In this document: positions 46,717 to 55,120 of the stretch, piece after piece
How positions within the stretch are numbered: the first letter of the stretch is position 1
Layout of the letters: the number at the start of each line of letters is the position of its first letter
Origin: Rhodococcus sp. G-MC3
GTDB taxonomy: Bacteria > Actinomycetota > Actinomycetes > Mycobacteriales > Mycobacteriaceae
NCBI RefSeq assembly: GCF_030063335.1
Contig: NZ_JASISW010000013.1
Coordinates: forward strand, 62,001-126,000
DNA length: 64,000 bases
Reading direction: 5' to 3'
Position numbers and translations under genes: made by a program
The notes under the pieces: model-generated
What the model was told of the DNA's origin: nothing
Seen by the model: only the letters and a program-made list of their open reading frames with translations
Databases searched by the model: none

Positions 46717-47886
46717 TCACGGACGTGTTTTCGCCCCGTTTACAAGGCGGTTTCGGATGTTGCCCTCCAACGCTGCGTCGACGATTGTCCCCGCCAGCGC
46801 TATTGCTCCCTGTGCGATTGCCGCCTCCGCTGCCGGGGAGAGGGTGGCCGCGGCGAATTCGAGTTGGTGGTTGACCGCGGGAGCCGAATCGATGCCGATG
46901 TACGGGTGGATCGCGGGTAGGACCTGCGAGACATTCCCCATGTCCGTCGACGCACGCGCCATCATGGAGTCCGGGCCCGACACGAAGCGGCGTCCGACCC
47001 CGGTGGCGCGTCGCTCGTAGCAGGCCAGAAGCTCTTCGTCCGTTTGGAATTCGGCGTACGGCTTGGATTCGGGCGTGACGCTGAGCGACGAGCCGGTCGC
47101 CAGCGCACCCGCTTCGAAGCAGCGCATGATGCGAGGCTCGATGGCAGCCAGCTCCGCGAGGGTGTCCGCACGGACATACCACCGTCCCTCGGTTCGCTCA
47201 GCAATGGCATTGGGTGCTTCACCGCCTCGGGTCATCATTCCGTGTACCCGAGAAGAGGGCGGAAGATGTTGACGCAGTAAACCGATGGCCACCTGCGCAA
47301 CGGTGAAAGCGTCGGCGGCGTTGATTCCCCGTTCCGGGTAAGCGGCAGCATGCGCAGATTTTCCCTTGTACTCGATATGACTGTGCGACACCGCGAAAGG
47401 TCTTGCTCGGGCCACATCGACGGGTCCAGGGTGGACCATTGCGGCTACGTGTTGGCTATCGAAACCGCCACGCTCGAGTAACTCGATCTTCCCTCCGCCG
47501 CCCTCCTCGGCGGGCGTACCCATGACGGTCAGACGCACTCCGAGGTCATCGACCAGCGGAGCAAGTGCACGTGCTGCGCCTACGGTGATCGCCGATATCA
47601 AGTTGTGTCCACAGGCGTGTCCGAGGCCGGGCAATGCGTCGTATTCTGCACACAACGCGATGTGTAGGTCCCCTTCGCCGATGGTCGCGGTGAACGCCGT
47701 ATCGAGGTCGCAGAAGTTTGCGACTATCTCGAACCCATTGTCGGAGAGATGTTCTGCCACCACCCGGGCGGAGCGGACCTCCTCCCAGGCCACCTCGGGA
47801 TGGTCGAAGAGGTCGCGGGACAGGCGTGCGAGCCCGCGGTGGTCGGCATTCACCCGGGCGGTGACAGCGTCGTCGATGTTGCTCAT
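46717..47886 (-). CDS. M20-family amidohydrolase (AbgB/carboxypeptidase-like)
   Basis: 389 residues. Metal-site motifs of M20D amidohydrolases: ALCAEYDALPGLGHACGHN, then TPAEEGGGGKIELLERGGF with the catalytic Glu pair, HIEYKGKSAHAAAYPERGIN and the late His in PAVNHQLEF. These cleave N-acyl or amide bonds of amino-acid conjugates. ATG 47886 has GGAGA upstream and overlaps the stop of the DUF1028 gene (ATGA). Last gene of an operon with RidA and DUF1028. Confidence 0.88.
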   Translation of the reverse strand: MSNIDDAVTARVNADHRGLARLSRDLFDHPEVAWEEVRSARVVAEHLSDNGFEIVANFCDLDTAFTATIGEGDLHIALCAEYDALPGLGHACGHNLISAITVGAARALAPLVDDLGVRLTVMGTPAEEGGGGKIELLERGGFDSQHVAAMVHPGPVDVARARPFAVSHSHIEYKGKSAHAAAYPERGINAADAFTVAQVAIGLLRQHLPPSSRVHGMMTRGGEAPNAIAERTEGRWYVRADTLAELAAIEPRIMRCFEAGALATGSSLSVTPESKPYAEFQTDEELLACYERRATGVGRRFVSGPDSMMARASTDMGNVSQVLPAIHPYIGIDSAPAVNHQLEFAAATLSPAAEAAIAQGAIALAGTIVDAALEGNIRNRLVNGAKTRP

Positions 47887-48557
47887 AGGTCTCCCGGCAC
47901 GCCGTAGGAAGGCGCGCTGGTGGGGTCCACGCCCCGCGCGCGATAGTCTCGCTTCTGAGGCTGCCACAACTTCCACAGTGCCGTGAGATCGAGAAACGGG
48001 TCGTCCGAGGAATCGATTCTCAGATCGGTCACCGGCCAGGGAACATCCTCGACCACGATGAGACCTGCCGAATGTACGGGTCCCGCCTCACCGCCGGCTG
48101 CAACGGCCGCTCGGAACCCGTCGAGCAAACGGTCTTCGAAGTAGGCGGATCCGCTACGGAGATAGCCCGCTAGCAATTCGCTGATCACGCCGGTATCGGC
48201 CAACATGTTTCCCGCGGCCACTGCTTGACCGCCAGATTCAGCGGTATGGACGCCAAGGCTGTTCGGTCCCGAATGCACCGCCGTGTTGCCCTGGGCGTCC
48301 ACGACGGTGACCTGTCGAAATTCACGGAACTTCTCGTCGGAAAGTGCGGCGGCAAGGGCAGTCTCGGCATCATTCCCACCGGCGAGCGCATCGAGGACGG
48401 CTGGGCCGAGCGCTGGATTGGTGATGTTCTGCGAAGCTACGATTCCGACACCGGCTCGTGGGTGGGCGCACCGCGCGGCGACCGCGAGGCTCGACGAACA
48501 GACAACCATGCCGAAGGCGCCGGTCTGGGGGTCTCGGGCCCCCAGCGAGAAGGTCAC
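47883..48557 (-). CDS. DUF1028 protein (Ntn-hydrolase-like)
   Basis: 224 residues. The family signature VTFSLGARDPQTGAFGMVVC with SSSLAVAARC and VGIVASQNITNPALGP is clear. DUF1028 proteins have an Ntn-hydrolase-like fold and are often found beside amidohydrolases and RidA proteins in catabolic clusters; no activity is firmly established. GTG 48557 overlaps the RidA stop codon (GTGA), the second overlapping junction of this operon. Confidence 0.85.
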   Translation of the reverse strand: MTFSLGARDPQTGAFGMVVCSSSLAVAARCAHPRAGVGIVASQNITNPALGPAVLDALAGGNDAETALAAALSDEKFREFRQVTVVDAQGNTAVHSGPNSLGVHTAESGGQAVAAGNMLADTGVISELLAGYLRSGSAYFEDRLLDGFRAAVAAGGEAGPVHSAGLIVVEDVPWPVTDLRIDSSDDPFLDLTALWKLWQPQKRDYRARGVDPTSAPSYGVPGDL

Positions 48558-49018
48558 GACCCGCTCGCGGGTGTGACGGCGCTGATGACGGCTGTGGCGT
48601 CGATTTCGACCAGCCACTCCGGACGCGCAAGCGCCTCGACCACCAGTCCGGTCGAGACCGGGTAGACCCCTTCGAGCCAGCGGCCCATGATTCGATAGAC
48701 CGTCTCGCGGTATCGGATGTCGGTGAGGTAGACGATCACCTTGACCACGTCTCGCAACGAACTGCCGGACTCGTGAAGAAGCATGGCGATGTTCGCCATT
48801 GCTTTCTCCGTTTGTACTGCGACGTCGCCGATTCCGACGGACTCACGAGTGTCGAGGTCCTGGCCGATCTGACCGCGTAGATACACCACGCCGCCTGCGA
48901 CGACGGCCTGACACAGGTCATTGTCGAGATCCTGCTCCGGATATGTCTCCTTCGTATTGAAGGGTCGGATACGGGTATGAGTGGCTGCAGATGCGTCGGT
49001 CATATGGTCACTGTCCAT
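48554..49018 (-). CDS. RidA/YjgF-family protein
   Basis: 154 residues. RidA signature parts: VVYLRGQIGQDLDTRESVG, VAVQTEKAMANIAMLLHESG and VVKVIVYLTDIRYRE; the usual catalytic Arg of true RidA enamine deaminases is not obvious in the C-terminal strand, so this is probably a subgroup with a pathway-specific role. ATG 49018 is used; ATG 49003 is an alternative with a slightly better ribosome binding site. First gene of the overlapping RidA-DUF1028-M20 operon. Confidence 0.85.
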   Translation of the reverse strand: MDSDHMTDASAATHTRIRPFNTKETYPEQDLDNDLCQAVVAGGVVYLRGQIGQDLDTRESVGIGDVAVQTEKAMANIAMLLHESGSSLRDVVKVIVYLTDIRYRETVYRIMGRWLEGVYPVSTGLVVEALARPEWLVEIDATAVISAVTPASGS

Positions 49019-49033
49019 TCTCTGATCGGCATG

Positions 49034-50317
49034 TCAGGACGAGGGAGCGAGGCGACGGTCGACGGGAGGCGTCGAATGGTCGAGGTCGAGATACCCACGC
49101 TGAATCTGAATTTGGTCCGCGATGAATTTAGCGTCGTGCCACACGCCCCAGATGAAGCTCGAACCGCGGCGTGACTGCCATGGAAGACCGAGGAAGTAGA
49201 CCCCGGGCTCGGACGAAATACCGCGCTGGTGCTTGGGTTTGCCGACTTCGTCGAACGCGTCTACGTCCAGCCAGCCGAAATCGACGGCGAAACCGGTTGC
49301 CCACAGAATCGTCGTGACCCCGCAGGATTCCAGGTCGAGTTGCGTCAGGGGGTCGGATAGGTACTCGGGGTCTTCGGCGTGGAGTCGCGCTTCGGGTTCT
49401 TCCGGCAGATCGAGGCCGTTCCGTGTGGCGTACGCGTCGGCCTCATCGAGAATCGAGAGGTAGTTGGCGTCACCGTTGGCGATATTCTCTTCGAGATCGG
49501 ACGCGAAATACATGACCCCGTCGTTGAATTCGTTTGCTCGCCCCAGCAGGGTGATTCCGCTGCACGCGAGATCTCGGAAATCCACGGTGTGCCCGCCATG
49601 CGCACCACTGACGGCAATGGTGACATGTTCGGCTCCCCGCGGCGGCGCGGACATCTCCCATTTCCCGAGAACGCCCAGCCACCAACAGAAATCACGTCCA
49701 CGGTAGCTGCGCGGCGGTCGGTCGTGCGGACCGACGGCGAGGTAGACCTCGCGACCCGACCGACGAAGTTCGTCGGCGATTTGCACGCCGGAGGATCCGG
49801 CCCCGATGACGAGCACGCCGCCGTCGGGTAGCTGCTCGGGGTTGCGGTACGAGCTGGAATGCAACTGGTGGAGGTCGGTGCCCGACGGCACCACAGGTGG
49901 AATGACGGGCCGCTGGAAGGGACCGGTGGCCGCGACGACGTAGCGAGCTCCGACCGTCCCCTCGGACGTCTCGACAGTGAAGCCCGGCCGCCCGTCGACC
50001 TTCCGGACGGACGTGACCTCTACACCCGTGCGAACTGGAGCATCGATTTTTGCGGCATAGTCCACGAAATAGTCGGCGACTTGCTCTTTGGTGGCAAAAG
50101 CATCGGGGTCGACATCGAATTCCAGGCCGGGGAAGCGGTCGTGCCACGCAGGCCCATTTGCCACCAGGCTGTCCCACCGCCACGTTCGCCACCGCTCGGC
50201 GATTCGATCACGCTCGAGGACGAGATGAGGAACTCCGAGCGCACCCAGATGCTCGCTCATCGCTATTCCTGCCTGACCGCCACCGACGACCACGACCTCG
50301 GTTTCCAGGTTCGACAT
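49034..50317 (-). CDS. CzcO-like flavin-dependent monooxygenase
   Basis: 427 residues. An N-terminal FAD fold (EVVVVGGGQAGIAMSEHLG), a second dinucleotide fold (GGVLVIGAGSSGVQIADEL) and the ATGF region (ILWATGFAVDFGWLD) are the hallmarks of CzcO/FMO-like monooxygenases, which oxidise N, S or C=O centres with NADPH. ATG 50317 is chosen because GGAGG lies five bases upstream; ATG 50362 is the next start. It lies 15 bp upstream of RidA on the same strand, so it is probably the first gene of the four-gene unit. Confidence 0.87.
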   Translation of the reverse strand: MSNLETEVVVVGGGQAGIAMSEHLGALGVPHLVLERDRIAERWRTWRWDSLVANGPAWHDRFPGLEFDVDPDAFATKEQVADYFVDYAAKIDAPVRTGVEVTSVRKVDGRPGFTVETSEGTVGARYVVAATGPFQRPVIPPVVPSGTDLHQLHSSSYRNPEQLPDGGVLVIGAGSSGVQIADELRRSGREVYLAVGPHDRPPRSYRGRDFCWWLGVLGKWEMSAPPRGAEHVTIAVSGAHGGHTVDFRDLACSGITLLGRANEFNDGVMYFASDLEENIANGDANYLSILDEADAYATRNGLDLPEEPEARLHAEDPEYLSDPLTQLDLESCGVTTILWATGFAVDFGWLDVDAFDEVGKPKHQRGISSEPGVYFLGLPWQSRRGSSFIWGVWHDAKFIADQIQIQRGYLDLDHSTPPVDRRLAPSS

Positions 50318-50490
50318 CTCGACCTCCACTGCTTCGACAGGCGACGTTTTATCCCCTGTCATGGTTCAGTCCGCGAGAGAATCTGTAAAATTCATAGTTC
50401 CGATTGTTTACATCTTTACTGCAGATAGCGAGATGAGCAGCAGTTTTCGGACGGCATCGGCAAAACAGATACGTAACATCCATTTTGACT

Positions 50491-50500
50491 GCTGTACAGC
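50491..50500. promoter_or_regulatory. Perfect 10-bp palindrome in the monooxygenase/permease divergent region
   Basis: GCTGTACAGC, 65-74 bp upstream of the NCS1 permease ATG. Possible binding site for the TetR regulator encoded downstream of the permease. Confidence 0.4.
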
Positions 50501-50564
50501 GATAGTTTCAGCCGGGGATGGTGACTGAAAAGCACCAGTCGCATCATGTCACCGGAGGCAACCC

Positions 50565-52004
50565 ATGACCACCGCCCGCACCCGGGTGCTCGAAAAGCAC
50601 ACCGTCGGTTTCGTTCCCGAGGAAGATCGCCACGGCAAGGTCCGTGATTTGTTCACGCTGTGGTTCGGCGGCAATCTCGCTCCGCTGCCGATCGTCACCG
50701 GCGCACTCGGACCCGCTTTGTTCGGCCTGTCCCTGTGGTGGAGCCTGATCGCTTTTGCTGTCGGCCACCTGTTGGGTGGTGCGCTGATGGCGCTGCACTC
50801 GGCCCAGGGACCGCAAATGGGTATCCCGCAGATGATCCAGAGCCGCGGGCAATTCGGCTCTCTAGGGGCACTGTTGGTGGTCGTCATCGCCGCGGTGATG
50901 TATCTCGGCTTCTTCGCTTCTAACATCGTGCTCGCCGGCCAATCGCTACACGGAGTCGTGCCGGCCGTTCCGTTGTCCCTCGGGATCGTCATCGGCGCTC
51001 TGTGCTCGGCGGCGATCTGCATCGTCGGCTACAAGTTGATCCATCTGCTGAACAAGATCGGTGCCTGGGTTCTGGGCATCGGTATCGTCGTCGGGTTCAT
51101 CGCGATATTCGCCTCCGACCTGCCCGCGGACTTCCTGACGCGTGGTGGATTCGACTTCGCCAGCTGGCTGGCGACAGTCTCATTGGCCGCGCTGTGGCAG
51201 ATCGCATTCGCCCCTTACGTGTCCGACTACTCGCGCTATCTGCCTGCCGATGTCGGTGTCGCATCGTCATTTTGGGCCACGTACGCCGGATCCGTTCTCG
51301 GCTCGTTCCTGGCGTTCTCGTTCGGCGCCGTGGTCGCGTTGGCCGCGCCTATCGGGATGGACACGATGGAAGGCGTCGATGTCGCGACTGGCAGCCTCGG
51401 CACAGCGATGCTTCTTTTGTTCCTGCTCAGCGTCATCAGCCACAACGCCCTCAACCTGTATGGCGCCGTGCTGTCGATCATCACGTCGATCCAGACCTTC
51501 CGCGAACAGTGGATCCCTACAGCTCGCGCTCGGGTGGTCGTCTCGATCGTGATTTTGATTCTGGCGTCTGCGCTGGCCATCGGCCTGTCGACTGACTTCG
51601 TCTCGCGCTTCGTCGATCTCGTTGTCGTCCTGCTCATCGTGTTGGTCCCCTGGACCGCCATCAACCTTCTCGACTTCTACGTTGTGCACAAGGGAAAATA
51701 CGACTTGGACTCGATGTTCCGCGTGGACGGCGGCATCTACGGAAGGTTCCAGACTCGGGCCATCACGGCCTACGCAATCGGTATCGCAGTACAGGTTCCG
51801 TTCATGGCGACCTCGCTGTACACAGGACCGATTGCCGCCCATGTGGGCGGAGCAGATCTGTCCTGGATCGCTGGGTTGGTTGTAACCGGACCGGTATATC
51901 TGCTGCTCCAGCGCGGTCATTCGACGGACGTTCCAGCCGGCGCGCCGAGCGAGGATCAATCGACGAAGGCAGACATCGGGCACGACAGAGCACCCGCGAG
52001 GTAG
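50565..52004 (+). CDS. NCS1-family permease (cytosine/purine/allantoin type)
   Basis: 479 residues with about 12 membrane helices. Family features: DLFTLWFGGNLAPLPIVTGA, GPQMGIPQMIQSRGQFG, and WAINLLDFYVVHKGKYDLDS (read as WTAINLLDFY). NCS1 carriers take up nucleobases, hydantoins, allantoin or related compounds with protons or sodium. ATG 50565 has GGAGG upstream. It is divergent from the monooxygenase-RidA-DUF1028-M20 unit and probably imports its substrate. Confidence 0.9.
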   Translation: MTTARTRVLEKHTVGFVPEEDRHGKVRDLFTLWFGGNLAPLPIVTGALGPALFGLSLWWSLIAFAVGHLLGGALMALHSAQGPQMGIPQMIQSRGQFGSLGALLVVVIAAVMYLGFFASNIVLAGQSLHGVVPAVPLSLGIVIGALCSAAICIVGYKLIHLLNKIGAWVLGIGIVVGFIAIFASDLPADFLTRGGFDFASWLATVSLAALWQIAFAPYVSDYSRYLPADVGVASSFWATYAGSVLGSFLAFSFGAVVALAAPIGMDTMEGVDVATGSLGTAMLLLFLLSVISHNALNLYGAVLSIITSIQTFREQWIPTARARVVVSIVILILASALAIGLSTDFVSRFVDLVVVLLIVLVPWTAINLLDFYVVHKGKYDLDSMFRVDGGIYGRFQTRAITAYAIGIAVQVPFMATSLYTGPIAAHVGGADLSWIAGLVVTGPVYLLLQRGHSTDVPAGAPSEDQSTKADIGHDRAPAR

Positions 52005-52570
52005 TCGAGCACTCCGTTTCGCGCACTCGTCGGACTCACCGCTTCGTTGCGTCCGACGAGGTGCAGCCCGTAGGCGTCTTCGAGGAGCACTGTTGTCGTC
52101 GCGATCGATTGAACTCGGCCTCGACCGTCGAACTCGCCTGCGTCGACGCCCTGCTCGATGACGCATACATACAGCGACACCTCCAGCTCGAACAGCGTGC
52201 GCATGAGTACGGAGTGCGCGGGGCTGCGTGCTGCGTGTAAGTGCAATTCATACAGAACTTGGCAAAGCTGGTCGTCGGACGATTCCGGAATGCCCAGATA
52301 GACGGTGCGACGTAACCGCTGCACGGGATCAACAATGTCGCGGACGGCGTCGTGGCGAGCACGATGAAATCGGTCCACGGCGCTCTCGTGTACCTCTCGG
52401 ACGAGATCGTCCAGGTCCGAGTAGTAGTAGCTGACCAGGCCCGCAGACAGGCCGGCACGCTCGGCGACATCCTTGATTCGCAGGCCGGTCAATCCGCGTT
52501 CGCAGATCGCTGCGGATGCGGCAAGGACCATCTCGCGCCGTCGTGCCGCCTGCTGCTTTGGTCTCGCCAT
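51956..52570 (-). CDS. TetR-family transcriptional regulator
   Basis: 204 residues. Helix-turn-helix LRIKDVAERAGLSAGLVSYYY; the C-terminal domain resembles the BetI-like TetR_C group. Its 3' end overlaps the end of the convergent permease gene by 49 bp. By position it is the likely regulator of the permease and the divergent catabolic operon. Confidence 0.87.
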   Translation of the reverse strand: MARPKQQAARRREMVLAASAAICERGLTGLRIKDVAERAGLSAGLVSYYYSDLDDLVREVHESAVDRFHRARHDAVRDIVDPVQRLRRTVYLGIPESSDDQLCQVLYELHLHAARSPAHSVLMRTLFELEVSLYVCVIEQGVDAGEFDGRGRVQSIATTTVLLEDAYGLHLVGRNEAVSPTSARNGVLDYLAGALSCPMSAFVD

Positions 52571-52597
52571 CAGATCATTGTCCGTGCCGGCGGTCGG

Positions 52598-54046
52598 TCA
52601 GATCTCACGAGGTGCGGTTGCTGCCCGAACGCGGCCCGATCCCGTCAGGTAATCGGGGTCGAGGACGGCATCGAGCTGTTCGGCAGTCAGCAAGTTCTGC
52701 TCGAGCACGATCTGGGTCACGAGGCGCCCGGTGGCAAGTGCCGTGGTTGCAACGCGCGTCGCGCCGTCGTATCCGAGGAGTGGGCTCATAGCGGTCGCCA
52801 GTCCGATGGACCGTTCGACACCGCCGCGCATGTGCTCGACGTTGGCGGTGATCCCGACTACGCACTTGTTAGTCAGGACCTCGCATGCTGCGGTGAGTTC
52901 GGCGAGCGAGGAGAACAAGCTGTGGGCGATGACCGGCTCGAATGCGTTGAGCTGCAATTGTCCACCCTCCGCGGCGATGGATACGGTCACGTCGTGGCCG
53001 ATCACCCGGAATGCGACCTGGTTCACCACCTCCGGGATCACCGGGTTCACCTTGCCCGGCATGATGGACGAACCTGCCTGAACGGCCGGGAGGTTGATCT
53101 CCCCGAGGCCCACTCGGGGCCCAGAGGACAACAGACGTAAATCGTTGCACACCTTCGACAATTTGACCGCGGTGCGCTTGAGTACCCCGGACAGTTGCAC
53201 GAACGATCCGACGTCCTGAGTAGCCTCCACGAGGTTCGTCGCCGTCGAAAGGGGAAGCGCGGTAATGGTCCGCAAGGCTTCGCAAACTTCAGCGGTGTAC
53301 GCCGGGTGGGTGTTGAGTCCGGTTCCGATGGCAGTGCCGCCGAGGTTGATCTCCGCCACCAGTAGCGCGGCTTCGCCCAGTCTCTCGGCGTCTTCGCCCA
53401 CCATTACCGCATAGGTTCCGAACTCTTGACCGAGCGTCATGGGCACCGCGTCTTGCAGTTGAGTTCGGCCCATCTTGAGATATTGGCCGAACTCGACGGA
53501 TTTGAGCGAAAATGCCTGTGCCAGATCGTCCATGGCGTTCGTGAGCCGGCGAATTGCGTACTGGAGCGCAATCTTGACCGCGGTTGGATAGACGTCGTTG
53601 GTGCTTTGCCCGAGGTTTACGTGTTCGAGGGGATGTACAACGTCGTACCGGCCACGCTCCACGCCCAGGATGTCCAACGCAAGATTCGCTACCACCTCGT
53701 TCGCATTCATGTTCGTTGAAGTGCCTGCGCCGCCTTGGATTACGTCGACGACGAAATGTTCGTGATGGTTTCCGGCGCGAATATCTTTGCAGGCAGCCAC
53801 AATTGCAGCTGCAATGCGGTCATCGAGCAAACCCAGCTTTTGATTGGTCAGTGCAGCGGCCTGTTTCACGCTCACGAGAGCGTCGACCAGGTCGGTGTGA
53901 TGACTGATGGGCGTGCCACTGATGGTGAAGTTCTCCAACGCGCGCGCAGTGTGCACGCCGTAGAGCACTGTGACGGGAATCGGCTTCTCTCCCAACAAGT
54001 CATGCTCGAATCGAACGGCACTCGTGGTGTTCGTGCTGACAGACAT
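52598..54046 (-). CDS. aspA: Aspartate ammonia-lyase
   Basis: 482 residues. It converts aspartate to fumarate and ammonia. The superfamily signature GSSIMPGKVNPVIPEVVNQV is intact, with substrate-binding GAGTSTNMNANEVVANLA, the LGQSTNDVYPTA strand and GRTQLQDAVPMTLGQEF. ATG 54046 has GGAGG upstream; the frame goes on 28 codons without a site. A 13-bp motif upstream is shared with the APC permease gene, and a LysR gene lies 114 bp upstream on the same strand. Confidence 0.93.
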   Translation of the reverse strand: MSVSTNTTSAVRFEHDLLGEKPIPVTVLYGVHTARALENFTISGTPISHHTDLVDALVSVKQAAALTNQKLGLLDDRIAAAIVAACKDIRAGNHHEHFVVDVIQGGAGTSTNMNANEVVANLALDILGVERGRYDVVHPLEHVNLGQSTNDVYPTAVKIALQYAIRRLTNAMDDLAQAFSLKSVEFGQYLKMGRTQLQDAVPMTLGQEFGTYAVMVGEDAERLGEAALLVAEINLGGTAIGTGLNTHPAYTAEVCEALRTITALPLSTATNLVEATQDVGSFVQLSGVLKRTAVKLSKVCNDLRLLSSGPRVGLGEINLPAVQAGSSIMPGKVNPVIPEVVNQVAFRVIGHDVTVSIAAEGGQLQLNAFEPVIAHSLFSSLAELTAACEVLTNKCVVGITANVEHMRGGVERSIGLATAMSPLLGYDGATRVATTALATGRLVTQIVLEQNLLTAEQLDAVLDPDYLTGSGRVRAATAPREI

Positions 54047-54116
54047 GATCGACCTCCGGTCGAGGGCAGTGGAACTGGTGCTTGCTCGGCTCGAATGATG
54101 TCGCGACCGCACCGCA

Positions 54117-54129
54117 TCTGTACAACACA
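54117..54129 (-). promoter_or_regulatory. 13-bp motif shared by aspA and the APC permease (copy 1)
   Basis: TGTGTTGTACAGA on the minus strand, 71-83 bp upstream of the aspA start. An identical copy is at 56708-56720 upstream of the permease. Confidence 0.55.
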
Positions 54130-54160
54130 ATTAACAGACGCATTGCATCGAAAGAACAGA

Positions 54161-55093
54161 TCAACTGGTTGGCGCGGCTCGCCGAGATGCAAAATGGGCT
54201 CGTGCACGGTCGGCGACGGCACGAGCGCGCGCGGTACTGCGCACTCCACGCAACCGAACGATCACCACCGGAAGAACCGGCACGTCGTCGGCGATGGGAA
54301 TCGCGACAACCTGTCCGCCGTCATAGGTGCGGCCACCGTCGGCCGGCTCCTGGTTCAGGATGGAGAATCCGTGGCCGCGGGCTACGAGGCCGCGTACCGT
54401 CTCATAGCTCGCAGACCGGTACCGCACCACCGGTTCGACGCCCACGCCTCGAAGCATAGAAAGGAAGTAATCGCGGCTGCTCGGCAGATCCAGCAGAACC
54501 ATCGGCTCGTCCGCGAGGTCGGCAAGAGCGATCGCGTCCGCACCGGCCAGTCGATGGTCGGCCGCGAGAATCACGTGCGGGGGTGCATGTCCGATGACCT
54601 CGGATTCGAGGTCAGGGTGCAGGGCCAAGTCATATGTGATGGCCAATTCGCACGTACCGTTGCGTAGCTCCGCGCGGACCGACGCGGCCTGCGTTTCGAG
54701 GACGTCTACCACCAACTCGGGGTGGATCCTGCGCAGGTCGGAGATCAAACTGGGCAGCACGAACGGGGTCAGGGTGACGAAACACGCCAGCTTTACCGTC
54801 CCGCGCACCACGTCTTCGTGGCCGCGGGCGGTATCGAGGACCTCGCCGAGGTGTGCGAGCAGACTCTGGGTGTCCCTGAGCATCTCCTCACCGGCTGCAG
54901 TGAGAACGAGTCCCCTCGACGGCTGACGGATGAAGAGCTGGGTCCCTATTTGGTGTTCCAGTTGCGAGATAGCAGACGACACCGCTGACTGCGCGACCAA
55001 CAGCTGCTCGGCCGCCTTCGTCATGTTCGAGTGTGATGCTGCTGCAACGAAATACCGGAGTTGCGTCAGGGTGACATCGGGCCGTCGCTGCAC
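54161..55093 (-). CDS. LysR-family transcriptional regulator
   Basis: 310 residues. Winged helix-turn-helix: NMTKAAEQLLVAQSAVSSAI; effector domain from about residue 90. GTG 55093 is chosen because AGGAG lies eight bases upstream; ATG 55117 is the longer alternative. It lies between aspA and the APC permease on the same strand and is the best candidate to bind the motif that both promoters share. Confidence 0.87.
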   Translation of the reverse strand: MQRRPDVTLTQLRYFVAAASHSNMTKAAEQLLVAQSAVSSAISQLEHQIGTQLFIRQPSRGLVLTAAGEEMLRDTQSLLAHLGEVLDTARGHEDVVRGTVKLACFVTLTPFVLPSLISDLRRIHPELVVDVLETQAASVRAELRNGTCELAITYDLALHPDLESEVIGHAPPHVILAADHRLAGADAIALADLADEPMVLLDLPSSRDYFLSMLRGVGVEPVVRYRSASYETVRGLVARGHGFSILNQEPADGGRTYDGGQVVAIPIADDVPVLPVVIVRLRGVRSTARARAVADRARAHFASRRAAPTS

Positions 55094-55120
55094 AGTTCTT
55101 TCTCCTGAGAGTCCCACCGG

